Shown here: one piece after another, positions 41,602 through 49,914 of the stretch | Layout: each line of letters begins with the position of its first letter | Numbering within the stretch: the stretch's first letter is position 1 | Source of the DNA: Maridesulfovibrio sp. | GTDB taxonomy: Bacteria > Desulfobacterota > Desulfovibrionia > Desulfovibrionales > Desulfovibrionaceae | Reading direction: 5' to 3' | Assembly: GCF_963676065.1 (NCBI RefSeq) | Contig: NZ_OY780933.1 | Coordinates: 992,001-1,056,000, forward strand | Length of the DNA: 64,000 nucleotides | Position numbers and translations under genes: made by a program | The notes under the pieces: generated by a model | Database searches by the model: none | What the model saw: only the letters and a program-made list of their open reading frames with translations | Told to the model about the DNA's origin: nothing

Positions 41602-43022
41602 TTAGTTTGAAAAACTTAAGTTTGGTCGATCAAAGCCCAAATTCGAAGTAAACCAGTGAACGGAGCTCTTTTTGAAGGCAAGAAGTTGAAAAATATCAGC
41701 AAATAAACGTGTTGCGCTCAGGATGAGCGCCATTTTCTTCATGTTTTGGCAAGCAGCGCAGAGAAGACTTTGTTCTTGAGCCTTCGAGAGGCCGCGCATT
41801 CGGGCGTAACGATGTCCGTGAAGCTCTTTTGCATCGGCAAAACTACGCTCAACAGTTTCTTTTCGACGTTTGTAAAGCTTTTTACCCCGAGGGCTGAGAC
41901 GGTTTTGCGTCATTTGTTCTTTTGCATCTTCCCAAACATGGCGAGTCAACGTCTTTACACATTTCTGATTTGATGTACATTTTGAAAGTAATTCACAGTT
42001 TTTACAGAGAGTTGAATCAGAAGAATATTGTCTAAAACCTTCGCGAGCTGTTGTCTTATAATGAAGTTTGTGTCCTACCGGACAGACATAACAATCTGCT
42101 TCCGGGTTGTACTTGTACAACCTTTTTGCCATAAATCCCTTACGTTTATTTGGTCTGCGATAACTTATTGCACCAATAATTTTTCTGTCCACCAGGCCTT
42201 TACAGATGTGTGATGTAAAATACCCAGTATCAAGTCCAACTTCTTTTACATCAAAATCAAATTGCCGATCTAATCTGCCGAGATAAGGCCCACTGTCATG
42301 GGCTGCCAACTGTCAGTTATTATGTTGAATTTACCGTCTACAGTACGATGATCAAGATAGTAGAACCCTTTTGGTTTTCCTTCGCGGTACATGAATCCGC
42401 ACTCAGGATCAGTGGTACTTTCTTTGATTCTTTTGACTGGAGTCGAGGATGGTTGTGGCTTTAAAGGCTTCTTTCCGTGGCTTCTTCGGTCTTCCTCCAC
42501 GGCTTCATCGAGCTCTGACAGATATGATTTAGTATTGCCGCGTACTATCTTATCGATAAATTTTCGTTTGTTGGCATTAGCTTTGAGATGCGTTGAGTCT
42601 GTATAAAGTGTTTTGCCTTCGACCATTTTACGTTTCATAGCTTGCAAAACTATGTTGTCAAATATGTCTTGAGCAACTGAAGTTCCGTTAAAACGCCTTT
42701 TTCTGTTTTGACTTATAGTAGATGCATCTGGAATTTTGTCTTTGAGACCAAAACCAAGAAACCATCGATAAGCCATATTGACTTGTATTTCTTTGACAAG
42801 TTGTCTCTCACTGCGAATTCCAAATATATACCCAATAAATAACATCTTAAAAAGAACAACTGGGTCAATTGCTGGACGACCCTTGTTCTCACAGTAAAGA
42901 TGCTTGGTCTTCTCTCGAATGAATGAAAAGTCGATAAACTTATTTTTTTTTCGAAGTAAATGGTTTTCAGGAACCAGCTCTTCAATTGTTACCAACTCAA
43001 CAGTGACTTGCTTTTTGATCAG
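41602..43022 (-). pseudogene. Frameshifted IS1182-family transposase
   Basis: Two minus-strand frames make up one transposase. The N-terminal part (down to 42270) has [17 protein letters not shown] and ends ...[15 protein letters not shown]. The C-terminal part (42309-41602) resumes with [20 protein letters not shown] and includes RRKETVERSFADAKELHGHRY, the DDE-domain end. Between Asp (complement 42312-42314) and His (42298-42300) only 11 bases remain, where the family usually has about eight residues, so a short deletion has shifted the frame. Upstream the frame continues as [10 protein letters not shown] without an ATG (CTG at 43022), suggesting the start codon is also mutated. Confidence 0.85.
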
Positions 43023-43046
43023 GCTTTTTTAACATACAAACAATAT

Positions 43047-43080
43047 AAAAAAGTCCCCGCCAAAAGGCGAGGACTTTTTT
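43047..43080. terminator. Terminator hairpin, right of the IS element
   Basis: AAAAAAGTCCcCGCC and GGCGaGGACTTTTTT pair except at one position, around AAAA. It ends the 21-kb minus-strand glycan operon, whose last gene stops at 43152. The sequence and the AATATAAAAA lead match the hairpin at 41507. Confidence 0.8.
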
Positions 43081-43151
43081 AGCAATTTGAACCTTCTCGA
43101 TAGAGCAGGTATAATTTTAGACCGTTAATGAGAATATGATCTAAGCCGGCG

Positions 43152-44147
43152 TTAGCGTTTACACTTACAATTTGTCCCGCAAGCAACAATCTTAAGGGCT
43201 AAGGTAAGTGATTCCAGACCATCCTCACCGGTTACGAGCGGGATGGAGTTGCTCCTGCAGCACTCGAGGAAAGACTCGATTTCGACCCGCAGAGGCTCTC
43301 TCTTTTCTACTCTGAACCTTGTGAAATCGCCTTCAGCGACACCGAATTTAGCCTTGAACCAGTCACTTTTGTTTTCGTTCTGTTCCGCAGCGTAGTTGGA
43401 GTTGAAGGTCAGGTTCTGGTTTAAATAATCTACTGTGAACATACCGTTTTGTCCGGTAATTGAAATTTCGCGGATTTTGGTAGGAGTAACCCAGTTTACG
43501 TCCAGAACTCCGAGAATGTTATTTTCAAAACGCAGGAGTCCGAAGACAATGTCTTCATTATTAGTGTTCATGACTTTGGAAACTTCAGCGGTCATGGTTT
43601 TGACATCTGATTGCGCTATATAACGCATCATATCGAGTTCATGCGTCGCTAAATCGCTCGCAACTCCAACATCAGTAATTCTTCCCGGATATGGGGACTG
43701 GCGACGAGAGTGAATGGTAAATATTTTACCAAGCTGCCCCTCTGCAAGTCGCTCTTTAAGCTGAGTGATAGCTGGGTTGAATCTTTCAATATGCCCAACC
43801 TGAAGAACTTTACCGCATTCTTTAGCCTTGGCGATCATCTGCTTTGCTTCTTCCACTGTTTTGGCGATAGGTTTTTCAACCATGACGTGGATACCTGCTT
43901 CAAGGCAGTCCATGGTAGCCTGCAGATGATGTTTAGTGGGCAGGGCAATGGTTATGGCATCGGGTTTTTCTTTCTCGATCAGCTCACGGTAATCGGTATA
44001 AATGTTACCACCATAAAGAGCCTTTAGTTTGGCCAGTTGTTCCGTATCCTTATCCGCGATTCCTACCAGAGTACACTCGGGAATATCCGAGTACAGGCGA
44101 ACATGGTTCTGACCCATGCTTCCTGTACCGATAACTGCTACTTTCAT
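43152..44147 (-). CDS. Gfo/Idh/MocA-family sugar oxidoreductase
   Basis: A 331-residue NAD(P)-dependent dehydrogenase. The N-terminal Rossmann motif is VIGTGSMGQNHVRLY (4-18) and the family motif EKP is in MVEKPIAKTVEEA (about 93-105). The C-terminal alpha/beta domain includes ATHELDMMRY, with the His that often acts in catalysis. Members oxidise the 3-OH of UDP-GlcNAc-type sugars or reduce keto-sugars. It is the last gene of the minus-strand operon and follows the GT4 gene by 16 bases. The substrate is probably a nucleotide sugar of this pathway. Confidence 0.85.
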   Translation of the reverse strand: MKVAVIGTGSMGQNHVRLYSDIPECTLVGIADKDTEQLAKLKALYGGNIYTDYRELIEKEKPDAITIALPTKHHLQATMDCLEAGIHVMVEKPIAKTVEEAKQMIAKAKECGKVLQVGHIERFNPAITQLKERLAEGQLGKIFTIHSRRQSPYPGRITDVGVASDLATHELDMMRYIAQSDVKTMTAEVSKVMNTNNEDIVFGLLRFENNILGVLDVNWVTPTKIREISITGQNGMFTVDYLNQNLTFNSNYAAEQNENKSDWFKAKFGVAEGDFTRFRVEKREPLRVEIESFLECCRSNSIPLVTGEDGLESLTLALKIVACGTNCKCKR

Positions 44148-44163
44148 ATTTATATCCTCGTTA

Positions 44164-45276
44164 TTAACTTTTTTGGATAGCTTTCGAATACCTGTCGGTC
44201 ATCTGGGTCATAATTGTTTTCCAGCCATGATTTTCGGTCACCCATTTTTTGCTGGTCAGACCCTGCTGTTTTACAAATTCTTTGTCTTCGCATTGAACAA
44301 TGCGCTCGTATATTTCTTTTTCAGTGAGGGCGTGCAGGATAGGGGCTGCTGTGCCGTATTCTGCACGGTTACGCTCTTCATCGAAGCTGGCGATTACAGG
44401 AGTTCCATGGGCCATAGCTTCGAGCGGAATCATTCCACCGGGAATTGGGTACGATAATCCGGTGAATTGATCAACAACTACGTCGCAGTCGTAAAAGGAT
44501 TTGGCTAGTTCATAAGGGGTCATTTCTTCTTTCCAAGTGATAAATTCCCCGATACCCATATCTTTGATCATTTTGAGAGCTGCTTCAAGATCCCCGCCTC
44601 TTCGTAAGGCTATAAGTCGCGCTTTACCCCCATTACTGATATATTTGCCGAATGCCCGTAAAAAACGATCGTTGTTTTTGAAATAAACCTGTCCTTCCTC
44701 GGTGGGAGTGAAATGGAATCTGCTAGGCATGAAAAAGACAGTTTCACGATCCGGATTAACATCGTAATCTTTTGGGGCTGTTTCGCCTACTGGAAATTTG
44801 AGTACACTGCACCCTTTCAGTCCAATTTTTTCGGCCGCTTCAATGAGCGGGTCGTCGTGGTGATGGGCAACATGGGCTGCGTTTCTAAAATGTCTTCTGA
44901 TTCTGATGCCGTTCAGTGTATTGGTCAGGGCTGCCTCTCTTAAATCACTGCCTGTAGCGTAGCCAAAGTAGGGAGTCCCTTTCAGGGTAAGAATCAGTTC
45001 GAGCGGGGGCAGCAGGGAGCAACACCAAGAGTGCACCAGATCGTATTCAGCAAGTTCCAGTCCGAGGGGGATTTGATTTAAAACCATTGCCAACGGATTC
45101 CGCGGATAGCGGTGAATCCATGAGGCATTAGTCTCATCTTCAAAACCATCCCATTGGATAGGTGTTACATCCATTTTTTCGTGTATGTACAGGTGCGCAT
45201 CAACTCCCATTTTCCTTAGAAATGAGCAGTAAATGAAACCAAGATTGCACAGATTTCCTATGTGGGCTATTCTCAT
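44164..45276 (-). CDS. Glycosyltransferase, GT4/GT-B type
   Basis: A 370-residue enzyme. The start MRIAHIGNLCNLGFIYC is a GT-B N-terminal strand. The C-terminal donor site follows the GT4 plan: VVDQFTGLSYPIPGGMIPLE-AMAHGTPVIAS, where the E...G.PV pattern marks the nucleotide-sugar site. The family assignment is by fold, as the middle of the protein is divergent. It is next to the KAS III-like gene (29 bases apart) and the sugar dehydrogenase. Donor and acceptor are unknown. Confidence 0.72.
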   Translation of the reverse strand: MRIAHIGNLCNLGFIYCSFLRKMGVDAHLYIHEKMDVTPIQWDGFEDETNASWIHRYPRNPLAMVLNQIPLGLELAEYDLVHSWCCSLLPPLELILTLKGTPYFGYATGSDLREAALTNTLNGIRIRRHFRNAAHVAHHHDDPLIEAAEKIGLKGCSVLKFPVGETAPKDYDVNPDRETVFFMPSRFHFTPTEEGQVYFKNNDRFLRAFGKYISNGGKARLIALRRGGDLEAALKMIKDMGIGEFITWKEEMTPYELAKSFYDCDVVVDQFTGLSYPIPGGMIPLEAMAHGTPVIASFDEERNRAEYGTAAPILHALTEKEIYERIVQCEDKEFVKQQGLTSKKWVTENHGWKTIMTQMTDRYSKAIQKS

Positions 45277-45305
45277 TATAAGTCCTGTGTCAGGGGCTAT
45301 TTCGG

Positions 45306-46277
45306 CTAATAGTCAAACACTGCACCGCTCCAGCTCAGACCAATGCCGAAGCCGAAGATCATTATCTTCTGTCCTTTCTGCAGCCGTCCTTTCTCCGTCG
45401 CTCTTTTTATAGCAATAGGGATAGAGGATGAAGTCGTATTGCCTACTTCTTCAAGATCGATGACCATTTTCTCTTCTGGAATGTTCAGCTTTTTACCGAT
45501 TGACTCCAATACAAAACGGCTGGCCTGATGAAATACGAAAAGATCGATATCATCAAGTTCAAGATCGGCCTTTTCAAGAAGCTTGCTTATTTCATCTGGA
45601 ATTGTGCCAAGAGTAAAAAGGAAAACTCCATAACCGTCCATCTCAAACCGGGGAGCAGGTATTGGGTCTCCAGCTTTATTTTCGGTAACAACACTAATTC
45701 CTGAATTCTTGCATTTGATGGCCTGATTTCTGGACCCATCGGTTCCAAAGTGGAATACAGGTTTTTTTTCCGGTTTATCGATGATGCATGCGCTGGCGCC
45801 GTCTGAAAAAAGGACGAAGCATTTCGGATCATCAGGGCTGATTATTTTTGAATAGTTATCCGCCGTGACAAGAAGTACCCGCTTGGAAAGTCCGCTCTCA
45901 AGATAACTGTATGCAGTTGCGAGACTATAGCCGAAGCCGCTGCAGCCTAGATTGATGTCAAAGCATTTTGTAGACGTAGGCAGTTTCAATCTATCCTGCA
46001 GCATGGCCGAACAGTGCGGGAGCATCATGTCCGGGGTCTGGGTGCAGACGATGAGAGTGTCCGGGAGTTCTTCAAGACCTTCCAGAGCCTTACGTGCAGC
46101 CTTCTCCGCAATATCAAGCGTGCTTTCGTCTTTTGCCGCATGGTGGAGCAGGCGTACACCGGTCTTAGATAATTTGTCAGCAATTCCCCAGTCCGGTTTA
46201 TCTTTATCGAGTTTAAGGCAGTCGATAGTCTGTTCCGGCAGGTAGTATTCAACTCTCTTGATGAAATCAGTCATCAA
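45306..46277 (-). CDS. KAS III-like condensing enzyme of the glycan operon
   Basis: A 323-residue thiolase-fold protein. The KAS III triad is complete: Cys112 in LGCSGFGYS, His250 in VFHQASRF and Asn280 in EVGNTTSSS. It overlaps the acyl carrier protein gene by 11 bases, and an SDR of ketoreductase type lies upstream. KAS III joins acetyl-CoA or a similar starter to malonyl-ACP, giving acetoacetyl-ACP; the SDR could reduce it to 3-hydroxybutyryl-ACP. Its closest relative in the window is the orphan at 15686. The setting in a pseudaminic acid operon suggests a sugar-acylation role. Confidence 0.85.
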   Translation of the reverse strand: MMTDFIKRVEYYLPEQTIDCLKLDKDKPDWGIADKLSKTGVRLLHHAAKDESTLDIAEKAARKALEGLEELPDTLIVCTQTPDMMLPHCSAMLQDRLKLPTSTKCFDINLGCSGFGYSLATAYSYLESGLSKRVLLVTADNYSKIISPDDPKCFVLFSDGASACIIDKPEKKPVFHFGTDGSRNQAIKCKNSGISVVTENKAGDPIPAPRFEMDGYGVFLFTLGTIPDEISKLLEKADLELDDIDLFVFHQASRFVLESIGKKLNIPEEKMVIDLEEVGNTTSSSIPIAIKRATEKGRLQKGQKIMIFGFGIGLSWSGAVFDY

Positions 46278-46506
46278 AAAGTCCGTGGTCTTTCAGGGTA
46301 TCAATGATCGTCTGTACAGACAGAGCAATGGCGAGTTCAGGAATGTTCGCTGCTTTTCCACCGGTTTCCTGATCAATAAGCATGAGAATTTGCAATTGGG
46401 CGATGCTATCCCATTGTTCAAGGGTTTCAGAAGAGTCGTTAAGTGTAACAGGTTCTTTCTGATCCAGCGCTTCCTGAATGAGTTTGAGTACTTTATTTGT
46501 GTTCAT
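46267..46506 (-). CDS. Acyl carrier protein-like protein
   Basis: A 79-residue protein. The phosphopantetheine site is the DSI motif (Ser34) in EQWDSIAQLQILMLID, the usual DSL/DSI of carrier proteins. Helical pattern and length fit ACP. It is translationally linked to the KAS III gene (overlap of 11 bases) and 78 bases downstream of the SDR gene. It would hold the acyl chain while the neighbours extend and reduce it. No strong ribosome binding site is visible before the ATG. Confidence 0.8.
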   Translation of the reverse strand: MNTNKVLKLIQEALDQKEPVTLNDSSETLEQWDSIAQLQILMLIDQETGGKAANIPELAIALSVQTIIDTLKDHGLFDD

Positions 46507-46584
46507 ATTTTTTGTGTTTGTTTTAGGTTATGGAAATGCACAATTCAGCTGAATTTGCAGCTTGCTGGTGCTGTTTAACAAATT

Positions 46585-47277
46585 TTAATTGTAGCCGCCG
46601 TCTATTGTTATTTCCGACCCGGAAAGAAAATCGGTTTTGATAATAAAATTGATGGCGTGGGAAATATCCGTGCATGAGCCGAAAGCCCCGCGCGGGATTC
46701 GTTTCATAATTTCCTGTTGCATTTTTTCATTGATGCTTCTGGTCAATCCGGAGTCAAAATACCCAAGAGTAAGGGTGTTGGCTGTTATGCCGAACCTGCC
46801 GTATTCATGGGCAAGGGTTTTGGTCATCGCAATCAGTCCTGCTTTGCTTGCGGCATAAGCAGCTGTCCCGGCAGGACAGTTGTGGGCAACAATGGATGAG
46901 GTGGATATGATTCTGCCCCATTTTGCTCGCATCATCACCGGAATCAGGGATTGTATCAGTCTTATCCCACTATTGAGGTTCAGGTTCATGGCCAAATCCC
47001 ATTCGTCCTGAGTGTAGCTCATGAAAAGTTTGTCTATGGACACCGCAGACAGGTTCAGGAAAGTGACTTTACCCTTAAGCTTTGAAAAAATTGAACAAGC
47101 CGCTTCAATGGAGTCTTTGTCAGCTAGATCTAGCTCCAAGGAACTGAAGTTCGGGCTGGATTCAAATTCGGCCAGCTTTTCTATGGATGTTGTTGTGCCC
47201 AGTACTTTGTCAATTTTCAACAAGTCCGGTAGTAGCTGTTTGCCGATACTGCTTGATGCTCCGACGACTATTATCAT
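46585..47277 (-). CDS. SDR-family ketoreductase (FabG-like)
   Basis: A 230-residue short-chain dehydrogenase. The cofactor motif is VVGASSSIGKQLL (4-16), and the catalytic residues are Ser127 or Ser128 in ISTSSIV, Tyr141 and Lys145 in YAASK. The C-terminus SGSEITIDGGYN is typical of FabG-type enzymes. The start overlaps the stop of the AAC(3)-like gene (ATGA). By position it would reduce the beta-ketoacyl-ACP made by the KAS III/ACP pair, but it could also act on a sugar; the FabG-like ends favour the former. Confidence 0.82.
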   Translation of the reverse strand: MIIVVGASSSIGKQLLPDLLKIDKVLGTTTSIEKLAEFESSPNFSSLELDLADKDSIEAACSIFSKLKGKVTFLNLSAVSIDKLFMSYTQDEWDLAMNLNLNSGIRLIQSLIPVMMRAKWGRIISTSSIVAHNCPAGTAAYAASKAGLIAMTKTLAHEYGRFGITANTLTLGYFDSGLTRSINEKMQQEIMKRIPRGAFGSCTDISHAINFIIKTDFLSGSEITIDGGYN

Positions 47278-48272
47278 GATTCCGGCCCCTTTACTGGATA
47301 GAGCGCATTATTGCGTTTGTCGAAAAATGCCAGTAAAATTAAAGGTTTTATCACATTTTTAAAAATTATGTTTTTTAACCTACTCGGTTCGGTATGCCAG
47401 TATCTTTTGCTTGCAACAAGGTCTTTCATTGTTGCAAGTTGTTTATTCAGGTCAAGAGTGTAAAAATCCAACTTGTTATCGAAAAGATGCTTTTGCGGCT
47501 GAGCATCCGTTCCTTTTAGAACTTTGTAATGGGCTTGAAAACGGGCAAAGGCGTCCGTTTCCTTAAAGGGGAGCAACTCTTCTTTCCCGTCGATCATTAC
47601 ACGGCACATGATAGGAATATCCAAGTCATGGAATCCAGGGGCATTTTTAGGAATGAACTGCTCCACATAATGATATGATACGGATGTAGGGTATACCCCA
47701 ACTGAAAGTTCTTTTGCATTCAGATGATAAAGCCGGGCGACCGGTGAGTCCGGGGCGTAGCAGAAATCAGATTTATGATGGTCGGCTACCAGCCATGATG
47801 CATCCTTTCCCCATGCGACCAGAGAGTGGGTGGGATGGATGCTGCGGTATACATCAGGCTGTCTCCGGAAAAATTCACTGACTAGATTGAGGCGGTCTAC
47901 TGTTTTATCCGGGTCGAATAAGGGATTCTCCGCCAGATACATGATCGGCCCTTTATCAAAGGTGTAGGAGGCCATGACGATATTGCCATCTTTGAAGTAT
48001 TCCATAAGTGCTTTCAAGTAGGCTACAACTCCGCCTCTGAAGGCACTGGCTGCAGTCAGCGAGGTGCGGATGAAGATTGTGTCTGAAGGCTTAAGTCCTT
48101 GCTCTGCCAATGACGGGGCGATAATTGCAGGATCGATGCTACCGGTCTCAAAGGATTGATTATAGCCCCGCGACTGTTTGTAGCTGGCTTCTACAGCCGC
48201 TTTGCGGGCTCTTTGCGGGGTATATTTTTCGTAGGCCCAGTAGGCTAATTTTCTGTATAGTGATAAAAGCAT
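47274..48272 (-). CDS. AAC(3)-family N-acyltransferase
   Basis: A 332-residue protein of the aminoglycoside 3-N-acetyltransferase fold. Family features are DTIFIRTSLTAASAFRGGV near 62-80, IVMASYTFDKGP, and SIHPTHSLVAWG, which holds the conserved His-Pro-Thr-His. Many such proteins sit in glycan loci and acylate amino sugars. I start it at the ATG at 48272 (MLLSLYRKLAYWAYEKY): the longer reading to 48434 would overlap the upstream gene with no matching sequence. It could replace the missing PseH or attach the acyl chain from the ACP module. This role is inference. Confidence 0.78.
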   Translation of the reverse strand: MLLSLYRKLAYWAYEKYTPQRARKAAVEASYKQSRGYNQSFETGSIDPAIIAPSLAEQGLKPSDTIFIRTSLTAASAFRGGVVAYLKALMEYFKDGNIVMASYTFDKGPIMYLAENPLFDPDKTVDRLNLVSEFFRRQPDVYRSIHPTHSLVAWGKDASWLVADHHKSDFCYAPDSPVARLYHLNAKELSVGVYPTSVSYHYVEQFIPKNAPGFHDLDIPIMCRVMIDGKEELLPFKETDAFARFQAHYKVLKGTDAQPQKHLFDNKLDFYTLDLNKQLATMKDLVASKRYWHTEPSRLKNIIFKNVIKPLILLAFFDKRNNALYPVKGPES

Positions 48273-48369
48273 ATTTATTTTTCCGGTTTCAAATCCGTTA
48301 GGAAAAACTGAACGTAAAGTCAAATGTGCGACACAGCTATTCTGATACGATATAAGAAATGACTCAAAA

Positions 48370-49791
48370 TTATTTGAGGATCCCTGATTCATATAGCGCA
48401 ATCTCATCCTCAAGGGCCCGGGCCATAATTTCACCTACTCCTGTTCCTAATTCATGTGCTTCCGGCGTATCGAAATGGGGATGTGCATAAGTTGCCTGAT
48501 GCATGGCGGCTAGGAATTTTATGCGTTCATCTTCGCTGTAGCTTATTTCCGCTAGCAAGTCCCAAAGTTGCTCAGGGGTTTCGCAGCGATAGGTGTTTTT
48601 GCAAATATTAAAGAAGGGTTTACCAAAACATATAACCGGGACACCTGTCGCAAGACTTTCCAGGCCGGGAGACGTTGCTGTCGCGACAATGACAGCTTCA
48701 CTGCGCAAAATAAGATCCCTAGTTGGAAATGATTTGGGAAGCAGTACTACGTTTGGTAACAGACTGAGTTCCTTGTAAAATCTGGGTAGTCTGTTACCAA
48801 AGCATGCGGGATGCTCTTTAACTACTATTGTGTACCCATATTTGCCATGCATGGCGATCTGTTCAATAAGGTATTCCTGATCCGCGTATTCAGGAACCTG
48901 TGAACATGTACTGGCTTCAGGAGTCAACTGTAGGAAGTAGGATAGTATTTTCCCTTCGGGTAATGATTCAGTAAAATATTTAGTAGACCTTATCCGGTTG
49001 CTGATTTTCATCAGTGTAGGAACAAAAGAGTCTCCGGAACGTACCCTTTTGAATTTATCCAGAAGTTTCGCCGGAGTAATTTCCGGGATGATAGAGCCCA
49101 TTTTAGCCTGATATGAATCGTATGGAGTGGCTGGCTTCTCCTGGTCGTAAATAGCTGCTGCTTTCTTGGCCCATTTGACAGATTCTTCAGATATTTTAGT
49201 GTGATTATATATGTACTCCAGTTTATGGCAATCCCTGCGTTGTCCAGTTGAGAGACGTAAGCGCATTTCGCCACCTAATGATTCAGCCATATGTTCAAAT
49301 GCCTGCTTGATGATTCCTTTGCGGGCCATCCGATTGATAATCATTGTGTCAATTAAATCTAATGTTTCATAAAAAGCGTAATCAACGTTGTATTTTTTGA
49401 CTAATTTAGAAATCATAGCGTAATCGAGAACTAACCTCTGGGGAATATAATCATTGAAGAAGGCGTGAATATGGCCTGCTCCGAAACGGCTTACGTATTT
49501 TCTGTAGAGCAGGTAGTTGATGTTGAACTCGTAACAATTGATTCCGAGTTTATCCTCAATGAGCGGTATTTCGGCTAATTGTTCAGGTGTAACCTTTTTA
49601 CAGGCTTCTTGTAGTTCATCATAACTGAGATTTTTTTCAACAATGATACCTGAGATTTTTTTATAGCATTCAACGGATTCATTTGGCGCTAGAACCACAA
49701 TTTTAAATTTATTTTTCAGGTTTTCAATTGTATCGATGAACATTGCATCGCGTCTTCCTCGTCCAAGGAAAAGAATTGTTGGTTTATTCAT
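48370..49791 (-). CDS. KpsC/KpsS-like capsule polysaccharide glycosyltransferase candidate
   Basis: A 473-residue protein. The C-terminal half carries the capsule-synthesis signature VVKEHPACFG and VIVATATSPGLESLATGVPVI-CFGKPFF, as in KpsC/KpsS and related GT-B Kdo transferases. The N-terminal half (TILFLGRGRRDAMFIDTIEN onward) is not recognisable. I place the start at the ATG at 49791 after AGGGTG; a GTG nine bases earlier is inside that ribosome binding site. It may add an acidic sugar such as pseudaminic acid to the chain, as GT-B relatives use CMP-activated acids. That is inference. Confidence 0.7.
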   Translation of the reverse strand: MNKPTILFLGRGRRDAMFIDTIENLKNKFKIVVLAPNESVECYKKISGIIVEKNLSYDELQEACKKVTPEQLAEIPLIEDKLGINCYEFNINYLLYRKYVSRFGAGHIHAFFNDYIPQRLVLDYAMISKLVKKYNVDYAFYETLDLIDTMIINRMARKGIIKQAFEHMAESLGGEMRLRLSTGQRRDCHKLEYIYNHTKISEESVKWAKKAAAIYDQEKPATPYDSYQAKMGSIIPEITPAKLLDKFKRVRSGDSFVPTLMKISNRIRSTKYFTESLPEGKILSYFLQLTPEASTCSQVPEYADQEYLIEQIAMHGKYGYTIVVKEHPACFGNRLPRFYKELSLLPNVVLLPKSFPTRDLILRSEAVIVATATSPGLESLATGVPVICFGKPFFNICKNTYRCETPEQLWDLLAEISYSEDERIKFLAAMHQATYAHPHFDTPEAHELGTGVGEIMARALEDEIALYESGILK

Positions 49792-49914
49792 TAAGTTCAC
49801 CCTAAAAATTTGTTTCGAGATGCGGACATGTTATCCGGTATTTATTTTTTTAGCCAGTAAGTTCAGTATAATATAGAGTTGTTCTGCTCTGTGTTTTTGT
49901 TCTTAATGTTGCCA

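Larger units (their letters stand above)
41540..43046 (-). mobile_element. IS1182-type insertion sequence, inactivated (ends approximate)
   Basis: The element consists of a single transposase gene on the minus strand plus short flanks, about 1.5 kb. I could not find a convincing pair of terminal inverted repeats or target duplication by eye, so the ends given are estimates set by the two flanking terminator hairpins. The transposase is frameshifted and seems to lack an ATG, so the element is dead unless helped in trans. It sits exactly between two convergent glycan operons. Confidence 0.6.

Noticed and set aside
41602-42995. Programmed frameshift in the IS transposase
   Set aside because: The join at 42300-42312 has no slippery run, and about 13 bases seem missing relative to the family, so mutation is the simpler reading. 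The missing ATG points the same way.
48273-48434. N-terminal extension of the AAC(3)-like protein
   Set aside because: It overlaps the end of the KpsC-like gene and reads as unrelated sequence; the ATG at 48272 begins the recognisable protein.
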